Program-made: the position numbers and the translations under genes | The notes under the pieces: model-generated | What the model was told of the DNA's origin: nothing | Database searches by the model: none | The model's input: only the letters and a program-made list of their open reading frames with translations | Shown: positions 22,095 to 29,963 of the stretch, one piece after another | How positions within the stretch are numbered: the stretch's first letter is position 1 | Layout of the letters: each line of letters opens with the position of its first letter | IMG/VR virus record: IMGVR_UViG_3300027987_000080 | Span: 1 to 45,251 of that record | Length of the DNA stretch: 45,251 nt | DNA from: a virus | Direction: 5' to 3' (one strand)

Positions 22095-22622
22095 ATGAAC
22101 TTACCCCCAATCATTCTGCTAAACAACGGGCGAGATCTGGACTTGTTAAACCCCGACTTAACCGGTTTAAAAGTCGAGCACCTCGCCGCCTCCCTGTCCA
22201 AGCTGTGCCGATTTAACGGCCACTGCAACGGGTTCTACAGTGTCGCACAACACTCGGTTTTGGTGTCGGAAATTTGCCCGCATGAATTCGCGCTGCACGG
22301 CCTCCTGCACGACGCCCACGAGGCTTTTATAGGGGATATCACGACGCCCCTTAAGCACCAGCTGACCGGGCTTGAAGAAATCGAAAACCGCCTACAGCGC
22401 GCCGTGTTTGAGCATTTCGGGCTGTCTCCAGAGCTGCCGCCGGAAGTTAAACACGCGGATCATGTGGCCTTGAAAACCGAAGAACGCGATTTAATGCCTG
22501 AGCACACCCCGTGGGGGTTTTACAACGGCATCGTGTCTTTATCTCGGAAGTTAAGCTTCGGGGCGCCGTCCTATGCTCAGGATCTTTTTCTAAACCGTTT
22601 CTATGAACTCACGGGCCGCTAG
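22095..22622 (+). CDS. HD-domain phosphohydrolase (YfbR-like)
   Basis: A 175-residue HD-superfamily hydrolase. Metal ligands are visible as H53 (YSVAQHSVLVSE), H72-D73 (GLLHDAHEAF) and the E76/D81 helix leading to IGDITTPLK; a later E-x-D-x-LMP helix is usual for the phage group. The enzymes act on nucleoside monophosphates, so a role in dNTP metabolism next to MazG is sensible. The last 15 bases are repeated 326 bp downstream. Confidence 0.85.
   Translation: MNLPPIILLNNGRDLDLLNPDLTGLKVEHLAASLSKLCRFNGHCNGFYSVAQHSVLVSEICPHEFALHGLLHDAHEAFIGDITTPLKHQLTGLEEIENRLQRAVFEHFGLSPELPPEVKHADHVALKTEERDLMPEHTPWGFYNGIVSLSRKLSFGAPSYAQDLFLNRFYELTGR
22607..22621. repeat. 15-bp direct repeat, left copy
   Basis: ACTCACGGGCCGCTA at the 3' end of the HD gene, identical to 22933-22947. 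The pair brackets the AT-rich gene 22624-22923. Confidence 0.85.
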
Positions 22623-22623
22623 C

Positions 22624-22923
22624 ATGAATACTTACAAATACGAAGAAGGGACTTGGATTTTCGGCCCATATAAATTCTCCGGACCAGAAATAGGAATCCT
22701 GTTTCACTATGAGATTCTACCCGACGGTAAATTGCTGTCTTTTTTGATTAAACACGGAGAGCCCCGGGTTGTCGCAGATATGGAATCTTTGTATTACCGA
22801 TCTGACAAGAATGTAATTTGTCTGATAGGCTGCATACCTGTGAATGAAATTAATAAAATGATCGAGATAGTAGACTATGTCGGCCGTTGGTACTCACAGT
22901 TTGCAGGCGATAACATTCATTAG
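22624..22923 (+). CDS. Hypothetical AT-rich protein, possible moron (99 aa)
   Basis: The frame is open from 22603, but ATG 22624 begins just after the HD stop. No good ribosome binding site is visible for either start. The product is beta-rich with aromatic residues (GTWIFGPYKFSG, then ILFHYEILPDGK). It is more AT-rich than both neighbours and is bracketed by a 15-bp direct repeat, which suggests late insertion between two convergent genes. No family recognised. Confidence 0.55.
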   Translation: MNTYKYEEGTWIFGPYKFSGPEIGILFHYEILPDGKLLSFLIKHGEPRVVADMESLYYRSDKNVICLIGCIPVNEINKMIEIVDYVGRWYSQFAGDNIH

Positions 22924-22932
22924 CCGCTGCGG

Positions 22933-22947
22933 ACTCACGGGCCGCTA
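22933..22947. repeat. 15-bp direct repeat, right copy
   Basis: Second copy of ACTCACGGGCCGCTA, covering the 3' end of the leftward coiled-coil gene. It contains that gene's stop codon in reverse, as the left copy contains the HD gene's stop. Confidence 0.85.
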
Positions 22948-23252
22948 AATTTATCAACGACCCACGCCACGCCGGCAGCCACTGCGGCCCCGGCGGCACC
23001 GAGTCCCGCAAGCCAAGCGGTAAACTTGCCTACTCCTCGACCGATTCGCGCCGCCCCTTGAACGTCCTGATAGATGCGGACCACTGCCTCCGTCGATTCC
23101 GCGATACGTTTAGTCGCTTCGGTGTTTTGTTCGACCATTTCCGCCAACTGGAGCCAGCGGTGGTCTTGTACCTGTTTGTACTCTTCAAAATCTTGTTTCA
23201 ATTGTCGAAGTTGTTCATCACTAAAACGCATCTCGTCATCATCAACAGACAT
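22935..23252 (-). CDS. Coiled-coil protein with C-terminal membrane helix (possible lysis protein)
   Basis: A 105-residue protein. Residues 8-65 are a charged coiled coil (FSDEQLRQLKQDFEEYKQ, then NTEATKRIAESTEAV) and residues about 76-97 form an Ala/Gly-rich transmembrane segment (FTAWLAGLGAAGAAVAAGVA) ending DKFSGP. Small phage proteins of this layout are found in lysis cassettes (XhlA-like or holin-associated). It follows the holin-like gene in the leftward operon. A lysis role is inferred from layout and position only. Confidence 0.55.
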   Translation of the reverse strand: MSVDDDEMRFSDEQLRQLKQDFEEYKQVQDHRWLQLAEMVEQNTEATKRIAESTEAVVRIYQDVQGAARIGRGVGKFTAWLAGLGAAGAAVAAGVAWVVDKFSGP

Positions 23253-23314
23253 TTGAGGGACTCCGTACTACTGCTAAATACGCCGGCGGTCCTACGCCTG
23301 GCTGTTGTACCTCC

Positions 23315-23437
23315 TTAGCTGGGTGTATCTGTTTTGGCGTTCCGCTGTCCAAAAGTTACTAGCGCAGCTTCAGCGATTCGCCCCATGTGGGGTGCTGCAA
23401 AATAAAAGCCCAGTATTAGCATCACCGCTGGCGTCAT
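23315..23437 (-). pseudogene. Detached 3' part of the holin-like gene (membrane segment)
   Basis: A 40-residue frame starting at ATG 23437: MTPAVMLILGFYFAAPHMG, then a short polar end. It is a strong membrane helix and reads as the natural C-terminal helix of the holin-like gene at 23370-23672, but lies one base out of frame with it. It ends at TAA 23315-23317, and a GGAGGT follows. It may be the relic of a deletion, or be translated on its own. Confidence 0.55.
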
Positions 23438-23672
23438 ATCGCCACAACCAGGCCGACGTAATAATGAAAGCCAAAAACCGACGGGACAAGTTTTGCCCCT
23501 GGCTATTTTTAATCCACTCGATCAATACCTGCCGGGCTTGGGTCACGCTTGCCGCGTCGTCTGCGGCCTGTTCTTCTTTGGTGTACACCAAAGCGTCGAG
23601 ACCATCACGGACGGCCCCTATAGCCTCCCGTGTGGCGTCTGGCGATCCGAATAAACGACCGAAAAAACTCAT
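23370..23672 (-). pseudogene. Holin-like gene, probably disrupted by an out-of-frame deletion
   Basis: The 100-residue frame begins MSFFGRLFGSPDATREAIG, has VYTKEEQAADDA and IEWIKNSQGQNLSRRFLAFI, the start of a three-span holin (GTA_holin_3TM-like) with its first membrane helix at FLAFIITSAWLW. After that the frame turns polar (RYDASGDANT), while the next base frame supplies the missing helix (VMLILGFYFAAPHMG). Related phage holins as I recall them have roughly 30 more residues between these two parts, so an internal deletion with a frame change is likely. A compensating slippage or assembly error is the alternative. It overlaps the next upstream gene by four bases. Confidence 0.6.
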
Positions 23673-23992
23673 GGTACTATGTAAATCTCCCCCTCATAGA
23701 CCATTCCACTACGACTTAACGGGTCCTCCGACTCATCGTCGCCGCAATTTTGGCATATCAGGGGGTGCTTGTTGGGGTGGTCGTCCGGCAGCTCGCCCCG
23801 GGGGTCTAATTTAGTACCTCCGCAAACTTCGCATTCATGGTACTGTTGTCGAACTAGAGCCAGCTGTTGGCCCTCCGCCGTTTCTGCCATTACGTACTGG
23901 GCTTTGGGCGGCGGGTTGTACTGTTCGCCTTTTTCTTGCCGCAATATTGCTGTGGCGTCTTCGATAGGGACTCTTGGTAAGGGTTCGCCCAT
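23669..23992 (-). CDS. Hypothetical zinc-binding protein (107 aa)
   Basis: A 107-residue protein with two C-x2-C pairs (HECEVCGGTK and ICQNCGDDE) about 25 residues apart, a likely zinc ribbon, and an Asp/Glu-rich C-terminus. It lies between the tailspike gene (five bases) and the holin-like gene (four-base overlap), so it may be a tail or lysis accessory. Function unknown. Confidence 0.6.
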   Translation of the reverse strand: MGEPLPRVPIEDATAILRQEKGEQYNPPPKAQYVMAETAEGQQLALVRQQYHECEVCGGTKLDPRGELPDDHPNKHPLICQNCGDDESEDPLSRSGMVYEGEIYIVP

Positions 23993-23997
23993 GGGTG

Positions 23998-25716
23998 TTA
24001 CTCCGCGTTGGTTATGGTTACGTTGGTTACTTTAATTCCGGTGTTAAGTGGCATATTAACCCCGGAATTCTGGAAAACGTAAATCGCGACAGTGTCGCCT
24101 TTGTTTACGAATACCTCGTCATCTATGGACGCCGTCAAGTTAAACGGTACGCTGCCGTCACGCGTGTGGTAGTATTCTTCAGAGACGGAAGTACCGTTGA
24201 CATAAATGCCTATGCGGTACTCACTGTTGATGGTCTGGTACTGCGCGAATACTTTAGCGTTAATTCTAAGCTTACCTGCAAATAGCGCCGTGCCTTGATA
24301 GGTGCCGGTGTTCCACAGCCCTTCAAGGTCGACGTTAATGGCGTCGAGTTCCACAATGGTCCAAACGTTGTTCGGGATCGACTGCGCGGCCGATTTGTAG
24401 GCTTTCGTGTACGGCCCCGCACCCATTCGATGAATTCGGGGGGTGGTCGACTGTACGGTTTGAGCGCCAAGACTTGAAAAGATAGCCGACCACTCCAGGT
24501 AGCCGCCTTGAAGGTCAATAGCGACTGGACTGGGGCCGTCGAGATACAAAGACGGTGCGAACACCGTACCGTTAAGAATCTGAAGGGTGGCCGTGCCTGC
24601 CGGCCCCATGGTGGCGCCGTCGATGAGCCCGGGGGAGATGTTGCCGACCTTACAGCATATGTCGAAACTGGAAATATACGTTTTCCGCATACCTCCGCCG
24701 TTAATGCCGTCGGTCAAATCTTTGCCAAGTTCGACGCCTACGCCGCCGGTGTCGCCCGTGCCTCGACCGGATATACGACCGCTATCGAGCCACACTTTAA
24801 GGCCTCCATAAATCGATACACCGGTTTTAAAACCGCTGACGTTGGTGTCAAACCATTCCAGATCGCGCAGGGGTGTTGCCGCAAGAGTAGCGCGGGAGTT
24901 GTAGCCTATGCCCGTCGAGCTTCCGGTAGATTCAAAGTGCATACCGCGAAAAAAGGTATTGTCGGATTCGCCAAGGTTCCGCAGGCCGTCGGCGGTGGCG
25001 TGGCTGAATTTAATCCTCGACACCTCCGGCCCGTCGCCCCACCATCGGGGGCCGGATACGCCGGCCGGTAAGGTTAACTCATTACTACAAAGGTACCCCG
25101 CACCGCCTGGGAAATAGACCAGCTTACCAGGGGCGTAAACAATAATGTCTTTAAGGGCTTGGATGTCGTCAGTCGTATTATCGTTTTTGCACCCGAACAT
25201 ATACGCGTCGAGTATCTGTTCTGATATTTTCCATTCGTCGCCGTCCAGGTCCCAGTAGTAGCCGGCTTGGGTGTCGTGGCCAATCGTGCTGATGGCGACC
25301 GGTGCGCCAACTGTGGGGGCTAAATTCGTGGCGCCGGTCTTGTGTACCCGCTTACCGCCTTTAGGACCCCCGAGAGTCGCGGCCCAGCCGCCGTAATAGC
25401 TTATCAGTACCAACGAGTTGACTTCATGGGAGTTGTCGATAAGCTCTTGTACCGAGTCTTTCTTCGATGCAAATTCAGAGTTCAACGCGTCCAGGTACTG
25501 AGAAGCACCGACTTGATCCGGGTTTCCTGACGGAGTTATGCCGGCCCGCGTAAGCAAAGCTTGCAATAGGCCGTAAATATCGTTGGGCCATGCCTTCTCT
25601 AAGGGCGTACCCTTGCCGTCGCTAGGAACGGTAATATTACGAAATTGGCCAAAAGGATATTGCGCGCTGGACCCGTCAATTTTACCCGGATATTTGGTCT
25701 CTAAATTAAGTGCCAT
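23998..25716 (-). CDS. Tailspike / tail fibre protein with beta-helix
   Basis: A 572-residue receptor-binding protein. The N-terminus (YPFGQFRNITVPSDGKGTP, then NDIYGLLQALL) is the standard phage tail-fibre attachment segment. A pectate-lyase-like region follows (GCKNDNTTDDIQALKDIIVY, then KLVYFPGG), which is the start of a right-handed beta-helix. The last 140 residues (from about 430) look like a C1q/jelly-roll trimer domain (YRIGIYVNGTSV, then DEVFVNKGDTVAIYVF). It is the last tail gene after gp48, as expected for the host-specificity protein. An enzymatic activity on host polysaccharide is possible but no catalytic residues can be named. Confidence 0.82.
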   Translation of the reverse strand: MALNLETKYPGKIDGSSAQYPFGQFRNITVPSDGKGTPLEKAWPNDIYGLLQALLTRAGITPSGNPDQVGASQYLDALNSEFASKKDSVQELIDNSHEVNSLVLISYYGGWAATLGGPKGGKRVHKTGATNLAPTVGAPVAISTIGHDTQAGYYWDLDGDEWKISEQILDAYMFGCKNDNTTDDIQALKDIIVYAPGKLVYFPGGAGYLCSNELTLPAGVSGPRWWGDGPEVSRIKFSHATADGLRNLGESDNTFFRGMHFESTGSSTGIGYNSRATLAATPLRDLEWFDTNVSGFKTGVSIYGGLKVWLDSGRISGRGTGDTGGVGVELGKDLTDGINGGGMRKTYISSFDICCKVGNISPGLIDGATMGPAGTATLQILNGTVFAPSLYLDGPSPVAIDLQGGYLEWSAIFSSLGAQTVQSTTPRIHRMGAGPYTKAYKSAAQSIPNNVWTIVELDAINVDLEGLWNTGTYQGTALFAGKLRINAKVFAQYQTINSEYRIGIYVNGTSVSEEYYHTRDGSVPFNLTASIDDEVFVNKGDTVAIYVFQNSGVNMPLNTGIKVTNVTITNAE

Positions 25717-25725
25717 CGATGCCCC

Positions 25726-26541
25726 CTAAGCATATTCAACAAGTATACCCAGCCACAGGTGCCCCGGGCAAATTTTTAAGCAAAGTGTCTCGAACTCTTC
25801 ACGCCGTGAGACGTCAAGGGTAGCTACATCGTCTATATCCGACGCGCCGATGTACAGAAAGAACGGCCATTTATCCGGCTCTGACGGCACAATGTAGTTC
25901 TGAAAAACAGTAATAAAGTTCTCATAGTTTCCGCACAGTGCGTCCTCTTCACCACAGGCCGCAATGAACTCGCCGCACAGCGGTATAATGTCGGGCTCAG
26001 TCCGCAATATGCGGTTTACCAACGGGTAGCCCAATGGCTCAATTCCGTTTCCGCACTCCGCAAAGGCTTCGCCGCATGCCGCCTCCGCTTCACCGCAATC
26101 GACGCCGACAGAAACGCCGGTAAACTCACGGCGCAGGTACGCGATGGGGTTGCGGACGGTAGCGCAGCCCTGCACCCCAATAGCCGGCTCTGTGCCAGGA
26201 ACCCAAAACTCGTGGACATACACATCAAAACCGTTGGCCTGTAGGGTGTCTTGGATATAGCGCGGAGACTGACCCCCGACGGCTTTCCATGCGGCGTCCA
26301 GCCGGTCCCGGCGTTGTTGCTCCGTCAGTCCCGACGCGATTAGCCCCCATTGGTCCTCCCACTGCGCCAACTCGCGGGTGGTTTGCGGGTGAAGGTCGCC
26401 CCATATTTCGTCAAAAAAAGTTTTAATACCGGGGCCCAGTGCGTCGGCCAGGCCCTGGAAAAACTGCCGAAGCGTTTTATCAACAGTCAGCGACCACGCT
26501 TTACCGGACGGTAGTAGATGCTTAAACAGGCGCAGCCACAT
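25726..26541 (-). CDS. Mu gp48-like (YmfQ/DUF2313) baseplate protein with Cys heptads
   Basis: A 271-residue member of the YmfQ/DUF2313 family: LLPSGKAWSLT near the start, then FFDEIWGDLHPQTTRELAQW and W-x-x-x-x-x-SPRYIQDTL. In Mu this protein (gp48) closes the baseplate next to the wedge protein gp47. Unusual here is a pair of cysteine blocks, CGEAEAACGEAFAECGNG and CGEFIAACGEEDALCGNY, each three CG pairs spaced by seven residues. They may form disulfides or a metal site. It abuts gp47 with one shared base. Confidence 0.82.
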   Translation of the reverse strand: MWLRLFKHLLPSGKAWSLTVDKTLRQFFQGLADALGPGIKTFFDEIWGDLHPQTTRELAQWEDQWGLIASGLTEQQRRDRLDAAWKAVGGQSPRYIQDTLQANGFDVYVHEFWVPGTEPAIGVQGCATVRNPIAYLRREFTGVSVGVDCGEAEAACGEAFAECGNGIEPLGYPLVNRILRTEPDIIPLCGEFIAACGEEDALCGNYENFITVFQNYIVPSEPDKWPFFLYIGASDIDDVATLDVSRREEFETLCLKICPGHLWLGILVEYA

Positions 26542-27734
26542 TAGACAAAACTCACAGTTGCTTTGGCCTTTTCCCCGATACCAAGGCTGTACGCGTCCAT
26601 TTGAACACCGGCCAGGGTCATAATGACGCCGCTAAAAACGCCGCCGGCAGCACTGACGATGTCTTCGACGACCCCGGCAACGCCCGTCCGGGTGATCTGG
26701 TCAAGTCGAGGCGGTACCGTAAGGCCAACAATGTAGGGCGCCCGATCGGTGAAGTATTCTTTGACCGCTGTCGTTATTTGCGCTTGGACCGTCGCCGGAT
26801 CGGAAACGCTTAAACCAATGACGGAAACACTAAAAGCCAACCGAGTGATAGGGAAAACGTTAACCAAAGAACTCGCCGGCCGTCGGGACGCCAGGCCCCC
26901 GCTGTCGAGTTCAATTGAATTAAAAACCGCCGTAAGCTGGGCCGCTGTCGGTATGCCGTCGGCACTGCCTGAACTGGCCACCGTGGCCTCGACATACACG
27001 TCAACCTGTCCCGGGCACGCACTGGTGTAGGGGTATATGTTGAGGATTCCCGCAGGTTCTTCACCCCATAGCTCATAGTCCGACATCGCCCCGCCTTGGG
27101 GACGCTTTTGAAATCGATCTAAAACACGCTGGCGGTAGACTTCGACGGCCTCACCGTCGGCCCCTGTAACGGCTTGCAAAACGACTTCAGCCGTACGGTT
27201 GACGTTAGCGATGGGATTGGCAAACGAGATTGTGGCGCCTATGTCGAGATTCCCTATCGCACCGGAGCCGCTCCCCCCGTTCTGATCGGACACCGCCCGT
27301 ACTTGCACCTGTTTTGTGGCCGCATCAAGCAAGATAGTCGAAAGGGTAATATATGTGATGCCGTTAGTAGGGCCAACCAGTTGCGTGTTGGCCGGCAGAC
27401 TGCCGGTTTGGTTTTCGACGGTTATTTCTATAACAAGCTCGGCCTGTGTGGCGACGGCAGGGTCGCCAACTCCGATAAGCCTTCCCAACTCAATAAGCGG
27501 TTTGACAATGACCCCGTTGACTGTTGTTGCCTCCGCACTGGCGAACCGTACGAACAGCTGAAGGAACATAAAGCCGCCGTACTTATAGAGCAATACGAAC
27601 ACCCCCGCCAGAGCTTTAGCCAGCACACGGTTAAACGCCTTTGGCAGTAACGGTATCGTTTGATTTAGCGAAGATTCAAGTTGCGCGACAATGTTGTCGC
27701 TAATGTCGCTGACCGAAGGGGTTGTAAGGCTCAC
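26541..27734 (-). CDS. Mu gp47-like baseplate wedge protein (gpJ family)
   Basis: A 397-residue baseplate J-like protein: FVRFASAEATTVNG, SLPANTQLVGPTNG, ADGEAVEVYRQRVLDRFQ and GAMSDYELWGEEPAG are the usual motifs of the family. The protein forms the baseplate wedge that links the hub to the tail fibres. Its start overlaps the stop of the gp46-like gene by four bases, within the Mu-ordered run gp45-gp46-gp47-gp48. Confidence 0.88.
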   Translation of the reverse strand: MSLTTPSVSDISDNIVAQLESSLNQTIPLLPKAFNRVLAKALAGVFVLLYKYGGFMFLQLFVRFASAEATTVNGVIVKPLIELGRLIGVGDPAVATQAELVIEITVENQTGSLPANTQLVGPTNGITYITLSTILLDAATKQVQVRAVSDQNGGSGSGAIGNLDIGATISFANPIANVNRTAEVVLQAVTGADGEAVEVYRQRVLDRFQKRPQGGAMSDYELWGEEPAGILNIYPYTSACPGQVDVYVEATVASSGSADGIPTAAQLTAVFNSIELDSGGLASRRPASSLVNVFPITRLAFSVSVIGLSVSDPATVQAQITTAVKEYFTDRAPYIVGLTVPPRLDQITRTGVAGVVEDIVSAAGGVFSGVIMTLAGVQMDAYSLGIGEKAKATVSFV

Positions 27735-28171
27735 GCGTCGGCCCTCCAGTTTTCTAAAAACTGAACGCTGGTTTCTCGTTCATCGTAAATTATCGATACG
27801 CTCAACATGACCTTATTAAGCCCAGGCATAGTGGCCGCAATCTCGATTGAGGTAGCCGCGCCACTGCTTACAAACCAGGCAAGATCACGTCTGGCCGCAT
27901 CCTCCAACCGTCGCAAGTTGGCCGGTATTGCTGCGATTGTGTCCAGCAGGTATTGCGTCTCGCCGCGGTATTGCTTTTCGCTTTCAGTCTCTGTCAAGTT
28001 CCCCCACCATTGGGCTTCCGCATCCGCCCGGCCGTCATCATTTTGATTGCCGCCAAATAGCGATAAATAGGCCGCGGTTTCAAGGCCGCCCGACATGCGC
28101 ATAAACCCTTCGACGACATCAACTTCGCCGCCGTCGTTGGTTTGATAGAGTAGTACGTCACCTTCTTGCAT
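27731..28171 (-). CDS. Mu gp46-like baseplate protein
   Basis: A 146-residue member of the phage GP46 family. Typical features are TAAYLSLFGGNQNDDG, QWWGNL and a helical AIPANLRRLEDAARRDLAWF. It plays the role of T4 gp25-type sheath initiator in Mu-like baseplates. Located between gp45-like and gp47-like genes as in Mu. Confidence 0.87.
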   Translation of the reverse strand: MQEGDVLLYQTNDGGEVDVVEGFMRMSGGLETAAYLSLFGGNQNDDGRADAEAQWWGNLTETESEKQYRGETQYLLDTIAAIPANLRRLEDAARRDLAWFVSSGAATSIEIAATMPGLNKVMLSVSIIYDERETSVQFLENWRADA

Positions 28172-28173
28172 GG

Positions 28174-28740
28174 TTACTCCGTGGCCGTTGGTGGCGCCGT
28201 CGGCTGTTCTGTATCGCCGCCGCTGTCATTCGGCTGGGTGTGAAAGTGGTTGCGGAGGCTGACCCCGTCGCTCGTCACCACGTCCCCGCCGGTCGTGAGT
28301 TTAGCGCCGTTAGCGACAAAATCGCCGCCAGCTTCAAGCTGAAATTGGCCGGAACCGTTATCAGCCTCCACGCTGCCGTCAAGGCCTACGGTAACCGTAA
28401 CCGCTGAGTTCATCAAAACCGCCGAACCGTCATTTTTCAGCCACAATTCTACTATGACCGCGCCCGTGTTGGCATCCCTGGCATATATCCTTTTTTCACC
28501 TCCTGCAGACTGGCCTGGATTGACCGGGTCAAAATACCCTATGGACGCAAATTTACCCGACTGTGGGGTCTGTGCAAGGTAGTTGTAATCCCCCGGCAGC
28601 GGCTGGGCGTCGTCTCCCGGGCTTGAGTAATGGCGTCCTGTAGTGTTGGGGCCTCCCCCCGGGTCGGATTTAACCGCACCAACGGTGACGGTGTTGCGTA
28701 TAACGCGGGTAAACGAAAGTATTTTTCCGATCAATCCCAC
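28174..28740 (-). CDS. Mu gp45-like baseplate spike (gpV)
   Basis: A 188-residue spike protein. The N-terminal OB-like domain (GKILSFTRVIRNTVTVGAV) is followed by beta-helix-like repeats (VTVTVGLDGSVEADNGS) and a tip with LRNHFHTQ, the H-x-H motif that holds iron at the apex of gpV-type spikes. It pierces the outer membrane at infection. The end is a disordered Thr/Pro-rich tail. It overlaps the gp44-like gene by ten bases. Confidence 0.88.
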   Translation of the reverse strand: MGLIGKILSFTRVIRNTVTVGAVKSDPGGGPNTTGRHYSSPGDDAQPLPGDYNYLAQTPQSGKFASIGYFDPVNPGQSAGGEKRIYARDANTGAVIVELWLKNDGSAVLMNSAVTVTVGLDGSVEADNGSGQFQLEAGGDFVANGAKLTTGGDVVTSDGVSLRNHFHTQPNDSGGDTEQPTAPPTATE

Positions 28741-29963
28741 GGCAAAAACTCCGGCTGTTCTCCGCTAAAAGCCCCCGGCAACACTAAGTTTAAGGTCGCT
28801 TGTTCTTCTCGACTATCACGTGTTAGGGAAACACTACGCACTATAAAGTCATAAGCGTTGTAAACCATGGCGCCGGGGGCCGTAAGCCTTATCGTTGTGT
28901 TAGGTTCCCAAAGCGCCCCCGATGGGTCCCGCCACGTGTTGACCACGACAGAATATGAGGCCATGTTGGCGTACATCCGGCCTATCTTGGCCTCGACGGA
29001 GGTCTTTAGATCACCGCTTTCGACATCGCCGGCCTTAAACGTTACCGGGCGCAAAGCGCCTTTTAGGTGGGGGTTTCGCACGGTGTACTGCGACCCGTCG
29101 GTACCTTCGAGGACCGATTCAAGCCCTGTTATGTGGCTGAAATACTGTTGGGGGGAAAAAGAGGGAGCGACCGAAACCATAGGCCCCTCCCCTTGGGTCA
29201 ATATCGCCCGCGGCTTGCCCGCGTCCGTCGACTTCTGGAACACCAGCACACCGAGGGGCGTGCTTGATATGACGAGGCCTCGCTGTTTGGCAAGACCGGT
29301 TAAAAAAGCCAGAACAGTTTGTACGGAGTTGCTTTCGACGGTTTCAAAAGCCGCCCCCGCTCCGTCGGGGAAGCTGACCGCAATGCCAAAAGGCTTACAA
29401 AGGGATTCTGCGATAGCTGCTAGATCCATGTCATCGAATTCTAAAGGGAAGTCGGAAGCGGGCGACGTGCAGTCGTTAAGAACTCCCGGCACAGAGTACC
29501 CGGAGACGTTAATAGTTTGATCGCGTGGGCCTAAACTCGGGTCGACGCCTATTAAGGTACCTGTAAAAAGCGGACTGCCGCCAACGGAGACCGCCAAACT
29601 CTGATACGTGAAAGGCTTAAAAGTGTCGCGGAAATTGGAGTCGTCCGGGTCAAACGGCGCCGTGAACTCCAGAGTATCCATGGCGTCGATGCTTCGCGTT
29701 AAGCGAAACGACGACCAGAACCGGAAGCGTTTGCCGTTGATTAATATGGCCGCTTCGTTTTCAGCAGAATTGAGCCCGTCGGGTATTTTATCGGTTACTA
29801 CCCCCGGCGCGTCGGGTATAAAAAGCTCCGTGCCCGTAGGGATGGGCTCAACAACGCCAGGGTTTGCAGACCGAATGTTTGCAGAGTACTGTTCGTCGCC
29901 GTAGCTCTTGCGTGATATCGAGATAAACGTATCGCCGGAAACCGAGACGTACGACTTAGACAT
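28731..29963 (-). CDS. Mu gp44-like (gpP) baseplate hub with LysM domain
   Basis: A 410-residue hub protein. The first 50 residues form a LysM-like module (YVSVSGDTFISISRKSYGDE, ending ELFIPD) that could touch peptidoglycan or stiffen the hub. The remainder matches the gpP/gpD family: FTAPFDPDD, FTGTLIGVDPSLG, SVPGVLNDC, and LAKQRGLVISSTPLG. It forms the central hub that holds the spike. An overlap of eight bases with the gpN-like gene fits the Mu order. Confidence 0.87.
   Translation of the reverse strand: MSKSYVSVSGDTFISISRKSYGDEQYSANIRSANPGVVEPIPTGTELFIPDAPGVVTDKIPDGLNSAENEAAILINGKRFRFWSSFRLTRSIDAMDTLEFTAPFDPDDSNFRDTFKPFTYQSLAVSVGGSPLFTGTLIGVDPSLGPRDQTINVSGYSVPGVLNDCTSPASDFPLEFDDMDLAAIAESLCKPFGIAVSFPDGAGAAFETVESNSVQTVLAFLTGLAKQRGLVISSTPLGVLVFQKSTDAGKPRAILTQGEGPMVSVAPSFSPQQYFSHITGLESVLEGTDGSQYTVRNPHLKGALRPVTFKAGDVESGDLKTSVEAKIGRMYANMASYSVVVNTWRDPSGALWEPNTTIRLTAPGAMVYNAYDFIVRSVSLTRDSREEQATLNLVLPGAFSGEQPEFLPWD

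Noticed and set aside
24508-25071. Plus-strand frame inside the tailspike gene
   Set aside because: Antisense to a well-supported structural gene and without domain support.
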